Shown here: piece by piece, positions 58,298 to 64,000 of the stretch | Position numbering within the stretch: the first letter of the stretch is position 1 | Layout: each line of letters starts with the position of its first letter | From: an uncultured Candidatus Saccharibacteria bacterium | Lineage (GTDB): Bacteria > Patescibacteriota > Saccharimonadia > Saccharimonadales > Saccharimonadaceae | Reading direction: 5' to 3' | NCBI GenBank assembly: GCA_937906385.1 | Contig: CALCYQ010000003.1 | Location: forward strand, 1-64,000 | Length of the DNA: 64,000 nucleotides | The notes under the pieces: generated by a model | Told to the model about the DNA's origin: nothing | The model's input: the letters and a program-made list of their open reading frames with translations, nothing else | Database searches by the model: none | Made by a program: the position numbers and the translations under genes

Positions 58298-59319
58298 TAG
58301 GCTTCAATAATGCCGCCGCCAAGGCAAACATCGCCACGATAAAAGACGACCGATTGACCTGGCGTAAGCGATTTTTGTTCTTCGGCGAAAGTTAATATGC
58401 TGTCCTGATAATCCGCATCTACGAGCGGTGCGCGATGGCGAATGCGCGCCTGAATATGACGGCCGTCGTCGCCGTGGCGCAAAATAACATCCTTGAGTTT
58501 AATCGTATTGGTCCAAAGTTTGAGCGAGTTGAGATTTTGCGAGACATAGACGATGTTGGCATCCATGTCTTTTTTGACGACATAATACGGCAGACCGGCT
58601 TTTAGATTGAGGCCGTGGCGCTGACCGAGCGTGTAGAAAATCGCGCCATCATGTACACCGATTTCCTGATTAGTTTCAAGTTCTACAATTTTACCCGGTT
58701 TAGTCTCAACAAATTCCGCGAGAAAATCTTTCATATTTGCCTCGCCCACAAAACAGACGCCCATCGATTCGGCTTTATGCGCCACACTGAGGCCAATTTC
58801 GGCGGCTAGCGCTTTTACTTCTGGCTTTAGCATGTCGCCAACTGGAAAAATCGTTTTCTCAATCACATCTTCGGTAATGCGATAAAGGAAATAGGTCTGA
58901 TCTTTGTTCTCGTCCTTAGCTTTCAGGAGCGCGCGACCGTCAGTTTTGGCGTAATGACCGGTCGCAATCCTGTCGGCGCCCTGTTCAAAAGCCGTGTTAG
59001 CAAAGAGTTTGAACTTAATCTCCTGATTGCACATGATATCTGGATTTGGCGTATTGCCCTTTTGATATTCAGCCAGCATGTAATCAACTACTTTTTGCTT
59101 ATATTCGGATTCAAAATCAAAAACCTGGAAATCAATGCCGAGCTTGACGGCGACACGCTTAGCGTCGGCGAGATCTTCTGCCCATGGACACTTCATGCCG
59201 GGAAGATTCTTGCTCCAGTTCTTCATATAGACACCGACGACTTCGTAGCCTTGTTGCTGCAAAAGATAAGCCGAGACGGCCGAATCAACGCCACCAGACA
59301 TACCTAAGAAAACTTTCAT
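58297..59319 (-). CDS. mnmA: tRNA-specific 2-thiouridylase MnmA
   Basis: The 340-residue enzyme makes s2U34 in tRNA for Lys, Glu and Gln. The PP-loop SGGVDSAVSAYLL (about 8-20), the first catalytic Cys in PDIMCNQEIK (about 95-104), the KAESMGVCFVGE segment with the second Cys (about 187-198) and the C-terminal beta barrel are present. ATG 59319 is chosen: TATAAT (59327-59332) ends 7 nt upstream, so the message is probably leaderless. The frame from 59391 would include the upstream inverted repeat. Confidence 0.95.
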   Translation of the reverse strand: MKVFLGMSGGVDSAVSAYLLQQQGYEVVGVYMKNWSKNLPGMKCPWAEDLADAKRVAVKLGIDFQVFDFESEYKQKVVDYMLAEYQKGNTPNPDIMCNQEIKFKLFANTAFEQGADRIATGHYAKTDGRALLKAKDENKDQTYFLYRITEDVIEKTIFPVGDMLKPEVKALAAEIGLSVAHKAESMGVCFVGEANMKDFLAEFVETKPGKIVELETNQEIGVHDGAIFYTLGQRHGLNLKAGLPYYVVKKDMDANIVYVSQNLNSLKLWTNTIKLKDVILRHGDDGRHIQARIRHRAPLVDADYQDSILTFAEEQKSLTPGQSVVFYRGDVCLGGGIIEA

Positions 59320-59345
59320 TGAAGATATTATAACATCGAATACCC

Positions 59346-59452
59346 CAGCCAGCCAACTTCGAGGACCAGCAGTCCATCGGCCCGTCGTCACGGGCGATGG
59401 CTACTTTCTACTCGGCCGTAGCCTCCGTAATATCCTCGAAGTCGGCTGGCTG
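59346..59452 (-). ncRNA. Candidate three-way-junction RNA upstream of mnmA
   Basis: A 20-bp helix joins 59346-59365 with 59433-59452. Inside it are an 11-bp hairpin (59374-59385 with 59390-59400, one bulge) and a smaller one (CTAC/GTAG, 59401-59421). The single irregular pair of the long helix is A-C in a plus-strand RNA but G-U in a minus-strand RNA, which favours minus-strand transcription. No clear promoter is seen on either side. It may be a leader of mnmA, an independent RNA or a DNA element. Confidence 0.4.
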
Positions 59453-59566
59453 ACGCGCTCTGTAGTTATAATGTCTTCAACATCATAAATAAGAGAAAAA
59501 TCAAGCGAAACACTAGATGACGTTTATGCTAAAATTAATACAGTACTAACTTTTGACGGAGGTGGG

Positions 59567-60226
59567 ATGTTTTATCCTAATCGACAAGCTTTGGGCGACC
59601 AGTTGGCCGTGAAGTTGACTGAATACAAAGATACCGATTCGATTATTTTCTGCCTCAAAAAAAGTTCCCTCTTGTCATGTATTGAATTGGCAGCGCATCT
59701 GCATGCCTATATTTACATATTGCAATATTCTGAAATTGCCGATCCGTTCGATATTACGCGCAATCTCGGCGCCGTGACGAATAAGGGCGAATTCGTATTA
59801 AACCCGGAAATCTCTCAGAGTGAGTTTGAATATATTAATTCCGACTTTATGAGCGTAATTGAAGAGCGCAAACGTGAAGCCTTCTCGAAGATTAACGCCG
59901 AGGCCGATCCGAATCCGAATTTTGACCCGCACGCCTTTAATAACCGCAACATTTTACTCTTCGCGGATATTTTAATGACTTCATTCCAGATTCAGATTGC
60001 GCTAAATATGCTTAAAGCCTATAGTCCGACCAAGATTACTGGTACTTGCGGCAACATTACCGCGCCGATTTCCGATAAATTCAACATCGAGACAGACGGA
60101 TGCACTTATATGGACATCTTGCCGAATACCTTCTTCGACGATGATCATTATTTCGACCAACCAGATACCTATACGGAAGAACAAAAAATAAGTATGGCAA
60201 ATAACATTAGCCTGTATTGGGCATAA
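59567..60226 (+). CDS. Degenerate phosphoribosyltransferase-like protein
   Basis: The 219-residue protein follows the layout of a phosphoribosyltransferase family often fused to hydrolases: FYPNRQALGDQLAVKLTEY, then IIFCLKKSSLLSCIELA, LGAVTNKGEFVLNPEI, and NILLFADILMTSFQIQIALN in place of the PRPP-binding loop (usually D-D-G-x-x-T-G-x-T). The end (ILPNTFFDDDHYF) also matches the family pattern. The key acidic pair and Gly residues of the PRPP loop are lost, so it may be inactive and act as a regulator. GGAGGTGGG precedes ATG 59567. It lies 13 nt before moxR. Confidence 0.6.
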   Translation: MFYPNRQALGDQLAVKLTEYKDTDSIIFCLKKSSLLSCIELAAHLHAYIYILQYSEIADPFDITRNLGAVTNKGEFVLNPEISQSEFEYINSDFMSVIEERKREAFSKINAEADPNPNFDPHAFNNRNILLFADILMTSFQIQIALNMLKAYSPTKITGTCGNITAPISDKFNIETDGCTYMDILPNTFFDDDHYFDQPDTYTEEQKISMANNISLYWA

Positions 60227-60239
60227 AAGGAGTACCAAA

Positions 60240-61250
60240 ATGGACCAAAACAATAAAAACCCTAACAATCTGACGGATGCGGAGCTCGAAGGCGCCAAAG
60301 CCGTCATTACCCGCATTTCTAAAGCTTATGCCACAAAAGTCGTGGGCCAAGACGAGTTGCGACTCTGTATGCTAGTTGCGCTAATTGCTGGTGGTCACGT
60401 TTTGCTCGAGTCTGTGCCAGGTCTTGCAAAAACTTTGGCGGCCAAGACTATTGCCGAAGCAGCCAACGGTAGCTTTAGTCGTATTCAATGTACGCCGGAT
60501 TTACTCCCGAGCGATATTATTGGCACACAGATTTTCAACTACAACTCCAACTCCTTCGAGACGAAAATTGGTCCGGTCCATGCCAACTTCGTACTCTTGG
60601 ATGAAATTAACCGCTCCAGCGCAAAGACTCAATCCGCTATGCTCGAGGCTATGCAAGAACATCAAGTTTCCGTCGGTGGCGTCATGTACAAGATGCCAGA
60701 GCCATTCGTCGTACTCGCAACACAAAACCCAATCGAACAAGAAGGTACCTACGAGTTGCCAGAAGCTCAGCTCGACCGCTTCTTGCTCAAGGAAATTATC
60801 GGCTACCCAACTCGCAATGATGAATTGCAAATTTTGAATTACACTTTGAACGGCAACACTACCGGTAAGCTCGCCGATGATCAGAAAGTCGCCATCGAAG
60901 ACGTCAAGAAACTCCAAGGTCTCTGCAAACGCATTGCCGTAGATGATTCAATTAAGAATTACATCGTGAATATTATTACCGCTTCGCGCAACCCACGCGA
61001 ATTAATCGATGCTTCCCTTGCCCGCTACGTCGAATACGGCGTGAGTCCACGTGGCGCCATTGCCTTAATGCAAGTTGCACAGGCTATCGCTTTAATTGAA
61101 GGTCGCACCTATGTAATTCCTGATGACGTGAAACGTCTTCGCTATGCGGCACTCCGCCATCGCATCATCCTTAACTTCGAAGCGGCCGCTGATGAAGTTC
61201 ATCCAGAAGCAATTATCGACGCTATCTTTAATAAGATTCAGACGCCATAG
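60240..61250 (+). CDS. MoxR-family AAA+ ATPase
   Basis: The 336-residue protein has Walker A ESVPGLAKT (about 53-61, with Ser for the usual Gly), Walker B FVLLDEINRSSAKTQSAML (about 117-135), sensor TQNPIEQEGTYELPEAQLDRF (about 160-180) and a C-terminal lid. MoxR proteins act as chaperones that load metal or remodel VWA-domain partners. The next genes (DUF58 and two VWA proteins) are the usual partners. AAAGGAG precedes ATG 60240. Confidence 0.92.
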   Translation: MDQNNKNPNNLTDAELEGAKAVITRISKAYATKVVGQDELRLCMLVALIAGGHVLLESVPGLAKTLAAKTIAEAANGSFSRIQCTPDLLPSDIIGTQIFNYNSNSFETKIGPVHANFVLLDEINRSSAKTQSAMLEAMQEHQVSVGGVMYKMPEPFVVLATQNPIEQEGTYELPEAQLDRFLLKEIIGYPTRNDELQILNYTLNGNTTGKLADDQKVAIEDVKKLQGLCKRIAVDDSIKNYIVNIITASRNPRELIDASLARYVEYGVSPRGAIALMQVAQAIALIEGRTYVIPDDVKRLRYAALRHRIILNFEAAADEVHPEAIIDAIFNKIQTP

Positions 61251-61281
61251 TTTGGGAAAAAGGAATAATTAAAGAAAAAAT

Positions 61282-62169
61282 ATGCCAAGTTATCTCGTAA
61301 AAGTTCGCAAGAAGATGGATATCTACTCGCAACGACGTAGTAGAAATGTCCTTTCTGGCAACTACGGCTCCGTATTTAAAGGACGTAGTATGGATTTTGA
61401 CGATCTGCGCGAATATGCCTATGGCGATGACGTAAAAGATATCGACTGGAAAGCGACGGCGCGCTCGCGCAATATTATGATTCGGCGCTATGTCGCGATT
61501 CGTAAACATAATATTCTCATCGTAGCCGACAACGGTCGCTCGATGGCGACGCTGGCACCGAGTGGCGAGACGAAAAGCGAAATCGCCGCATTTTGCGCCG
61601 GCGTAATTGCCTACGTAGCGCAGCGCCATAATGATTTAGTCGGCATTGTTTATGGCAATAAAGGTAGCAACAAGCGCTATTCTATGAAGGAAGACACGGC
61701 ATATATCGAAAACTTCTTGGATAAGTACGCCAAGTCAATGAGCCTCGAAGCCGACGATAGCGACATTAATTCCCTCTTGACCTACGTTACGAAGTCATTC
61801 CGCGAGCGCATGTTCCTAATTATTATTACTGATCCAGCAAACGCCGCCACAGTGAACCGCGAAATAATTCGTCGCCTAAACGCGCGCCATGAGCAAATGT
61901 ATATTTTGGTCGAGGATTCGCCAATGACGAATGATTTAATCGTGAACGACACCGTGAATGATATTGATGGCAACGTACGTCTGCCGCATTATTTCCGTTC
62001 AAACAAGAAGATCGCCGCCGCCGAAACGCAATTCCGCGCCAACCAAAAAGAGCTAATTGCGAAAGGTTTGCGTCGTTTCGGCATCGTAAGCTGCAGCGTC
62101 GACAGTACCGATAATGCGATTCCACGCATTTTCCAAATGCTTGAGGAGCAAAAACATGTCCGAAGGTAG
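61282..62169 (+). CDS. DUF58/VWA-like protein
   Basis: The 295-residue protein has the DUF58 signature (about 35-80: GRSMDFDDLREYAYGDDVKD, then IDWKATARS) and a VWA-like fold with the MIDAS-type IVADNGRSM (about 80-88). DUF58 proteins are partners of MoxR ATPases. It ends 14 nt inside the following gene. No membrane helix is visible. AAAGAAAAA precedes ATG 61282, so the ribosome site is weak. Confidence 0.88.
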   Translation: MPSYLVKVRKKMDIYSQRRSRNVLSGNYGSVFKGRSMDFDDLREYAYGDDVKDIDWKATARSRNIMIRRYVAIRKHNILIVADNGRSMATLAPSGETKSEIAAFCAGVIAYVAQRHNDLVGIVYGNKGSNKRYSMKEDTAYIENFLDKYAKSMSLEADDSDINSLLTYVTKSFRERMFLIIITDPANAATVNREIIRRLNARHEQMYILVEDSPMTNDLIVNDTVNDIDGNVRLPHYFRSNKKIAAAETQFRANQKELIAKGLRRFGIVSCSVDSTDNAIPRIFQMLEEQKHVRR

Positions 62170-62632
62170 TTTATTTTACGGTCCAGTCTTCTACAACATC
62201 TCGTGGACACTGATCGGCGTAGGTTTTCTATTACTTGCGATTGCAATTATTGTTGCGATTTTCTATTTTACGCGACGCAAGAAAATTCGTACTTTAAGTA
62301 CGCTCAAAGTCGAAGCACCAAAGATTATTGACTTAAATGAATTAAAGAAAAAATATATTGGCCTCATTGACCAGGCCGAGCGCAATTACAATAACCACAT
62401 GATTAAGGCTTCCGTCGCGCACCAGCACTTTAGTTTAATTGTGCGCATGTTCTACGCCGAAGGGCTCGGTTTTCACGCGGATATTATGACATTAACCGAT
62501 TTAAAAAATTCATTCAAAGAAGACCTAGTGAAGTTAATTGAGGAGTATTATCCAGACGAATTCGATACACTCGAAAAAGGTAGCGTAAAAGATGCCGCGG
62601 AACGTGCCCGCGAGTTAGTGAGGAATCAATGA
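62156..62632 (+). CDS. Small single-pass membrane protein of the MoxR operon
   Basis: The 158-residue protein has one membrane helix (about 18-40) and a cytoplasmic helical domain (about 55-155). GAGGAG stands 7 nt before ATG 62156, inside the DUF58 gene; the frame from 62114 has no ribosome site. The position matches the DUF4381-like gene of other MoxR-Bat clusters, but sequence gives no certain family. It overlaps DUF58 by 14 nt and the VWA gene by 4 nt. Confidence 0.72.
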   Translation: MSEGSLFYGPVFYNISWTLIGVGFLLLAIAIIVAIFYFTRRKKIRTLSTLKVEAPKIIDLNELKKKYIGLIDQAERNYNNHMIKASVAHQHFSLIVRMFYAEGLGFHADIMTLTDLKNSFKEDLVKLIEEYYPDEFDTLEKGSVKDAAERARELVRNQ

Positions 62633-63627
62633 CACTCTATCCGTGGCTTTTCGTTGTTCCTACCGCTATCGCGGTCGTAATCGTGCTATATTCGCTAGCA
62701 ATTATCAATGCGAAGCGCAAGAAAAAGAAAAGTAAGCGCCACATTACAACTATCGCGCATACGACGGCAATTCGAAACTTGCCCGAATACCAAAGGGCGC
62801 GTAAACGCTATGTAGTGTTAGTGATTTTAGCTGGATTCTTCTTGTTGCTTTCGTTAGTTTCAAGCACGATTGTCGCATCGCGCCCAGTAACTATGGACTT
62901 AATTGAATCTGAATACGACAACCGCGATATTATGCTCTGTCTCGACGTGAGTGGCTCAATGAATGACTATTTCGACCAAATGATTAAGCGTTTGCGCGAA
63001 ATTGTCGGCAACATGAAGGGTGAACGTTTTGGTATCACGGTCTTTGACGGAACACCGATTACTGTGTCGCCACTCAGTAACGATTACGACACAATTGATT
63101 CTATTCTCGAAAGTATTGGAAAAGACGAATGGACATATTTGTCGGCGTCTCATTACAATTCGAATGTCGGCACGTCACTAATTGGCCCGGGTGTGCTCGG
63201 CTGCATAAATGGCTTCGATAGACTAAACGAGGTCGATCGTTCGCGCTCAATTATTATCTATACAGACAATTTCGCATCGTCAAATCAGCAAATTAACATC
63301 GCACAAGCCGCCAAATACGCCAGCCACTACGGCATCACTTTCTACGGCATTAATCCGGCCGACTATTCTTCCTCGCAAAGTAGTCAGCGCTATGGTTCGA
63401 GCGAAGAATTTATGCGCGCCGTTTCAATTACTGGTGGCTCATATTATGCCGCAAACGCCAGCGATGCCGATATGGATCGCATCGTTGATCAAATTATGGA
63501 GCAGCAAGCTGCTTTGCTAGAGGGCGCAGATAAATATGTTAAAAATGATGCACCAGGAATTTTCATTATTATTTCGCTCGCAATGCTGACTGTTTATCTA
63601 GTAATAATTTGGAGTCTACGTCTATGA
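62629..63627 (+). CDS. VWA-domain membrane protein, BatA-like
   Basis: The 332-residue protein has an N-terminal helix (about 4-24), a second (about 62-85), a VWA domain with an intact MIDAS DVSGSMNDY (about 106-114) and Thr in VGTSLIGPG (about 184), and a C-terminal helix (about 308-330). The layout is that of BatA proteins in MoxR-Bat operons, whose role is tied to stress tolerance and envelope assembly in other phyla. It overlaps both neighbours by 4 nt. Confidence 0.88.
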   Translation: MTLYPWLFVVPTAIAVVIVLYSLAIINAKRKKKKSKRHITTIAHTTAIRNLPEYQRARKRYVVLVILAGFFLLLSLVSSTIVASRPVTMDLIESEYDNRDIMLCLDVSGSMNDYFDQMIKRLREIVGNMKGERFGITVFDGTPITVSPLSNDYDTIDSILESIGKDEWTYLSASHYNSNVGTSLIGPGVLGCINGFDRLNEVDRSRSIIIYTDNFASSNQQINIAQAAKYASHYGITFYGINPADYSSSQSSQRYGSSEEFMRAVSITGGSYYAANASDADMDRIVDQIMEQQAALLEGADKYVKNDAPGIFIIISLAMLTVYLVIIWSLRL

Positions 63628-64000
63628 AAGTTATGCCAATTATTCCAATTTGGGCCGTGATTGGATTAACAATTATTGCGGCTGTTTTGTTGATATTCTG
63701 CATTATCAAGAAAAAATATCGCACCATCGACAATTTCCGTCGCATTGGTATGTTGATATTAATCATTATCATTATCTTCCGACCAGTCATTCGTGGCGGC
63801 ACGAGTGAGGCGCAGCTTACAAATATTAATGTTTATTTCATCGTCGACGTGACGAATAGTATGGCCGTAAAAGATTGCGACAATGGCGCGAAGCGACGCT
63901 ATGAGAAGGTCGCCGAAGATATTAAAGAAATTGCTAAACAATTCCCTGGCGCACAATATTCAATTTTCGCGCAAGATATTTCGACTTATATTGCTTTGCC
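63624..64000 (+). CDS. Second VWA-domain membrane protein, BatB-like, cut by window edge
   Basis: At least 125 residues are present. Two helices (about 7-26 and 41-56) precede a VWA domain that starts with VYFIVDVTNSMAVKD (about 70-84), a MIDAS in which D-x-S-x-S reads D-V-T-N-S. It runs off the right edge. ATG 63624 overlaps the preceding stop (ATGA). It should be the fifth gene of the PRTase-MoxR operon's downstream set. Confidence 0.82.
   Translation, partial: MKVMPIIPIWAVIGLTIIAAVLLIFCIIKKKYRTIDNFRRIGMLILIIIIIFRPVIRGGTSEAQLTNINVYFIVDVTNSMAVKDCDNGAKRRYEKVAEDIKEIAKQFPGAQYSIFAQDISTYIAL

Noticed and set aside
59320..59391. N-terminal extension of MnmA
   Set aside because: It covers the -10 box and part of the inverted repeat; the PP-loop normally lies within the first 20 residues, as with ATG 59319.
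1..64000. CRISPR array, prophage or insertion sequence
   Set aside because: No regularly spaced repeats, integrase, transposase or phage structural gene was seen anywhere in the window.

Overview
The window looks like a streamlined Candidatus Saccharibacteria (TM7, Patescibacteria/CPR) chromosome read with the standard bacterial code (TGA is a stop, for example in overlapping ATGA junctions). This is an inference from several things: compact single-copy housekeeping genes, tRNA synthetases missing accessory domains (a ProRS of about 411 aa without the insertion editing domain, an AlaRS of about 625 aa without the C-terminal C-Ala domain), a pilin-like/VanY fusion, a MoxR-DUF58-VWA cluster and many lineage-specific membrane proteins. 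No rRNA, phage, insertion sequence or CRISPR array is visible.

Layout: 1-11.6 kb is a minus-strand housekeeping block (DUF2207 protein, ABC exporter, greA, proS, ftsK, pnp). 11.6-26.5 kb alternates minus-strand core genes (rpsO, radA, clpP, zinc protease, clpC, ligA, htpX) with single plus-strand genes of unknown or stress function, including a small alarmone synthetase, a lipoprotein and an MFS transporter. Each of these genes sits in its own transcription unit. 26.5-31.3 kb has tRNA-Cys, tRNA-Leu, a run of envelope proteins and uppS. 31.3-34.1 kb holds a candidate small RNA, a superoxide reductase/Dsb-like operon and an SPFH protein. 34.2-43.8 kb carries nucleotide-sanitising and carbohydrate genes (two NUDIX genes, rarA, galU, gpmI, ATP-grasp, tsaC, a UDG-like protein). 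43.8-57.4 kb has a candidate structured RNA, obg, cell-wall enzymes (LysM-CHAP, mltG), ruvX, a histidine kinase/response regulator pair, rluB, ftsA-like and alaS. 57.4-64 kb ends with a secreted duplicated-domain protein, mnmA, a structured inverted repeat, and an operon of a degenerate phosphoribosyltransferase, MoxR, DUF58 and VWA proteins that runs off the right edge.

Expression signals form two classes. Many first genes on both strands have a -10 box ending exactly 6-7 nt before the start codon and no Shine-Dalgarno, so they should be leaderless. A second set has very consistent sigma-A promoters (TTGACT, 17 nt, TGnTATAAT), structured leaders, strong Shine-Dalgarno sites and GC-rich terminators. 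clpP and clpC each carry a perfect CIRCE operator with the -35 box inside its spacer. The most interesting candidates for undescribed biology are the leader of the MFS gene (a 33-codon ORF plus mutually exclusive hairpins), three structured RNA candidates (31.3, 43.9 and 59.4 kb) and the pervasive leaderless architecture. All functional statements are inferred from sequence reading alone; no database search was run.
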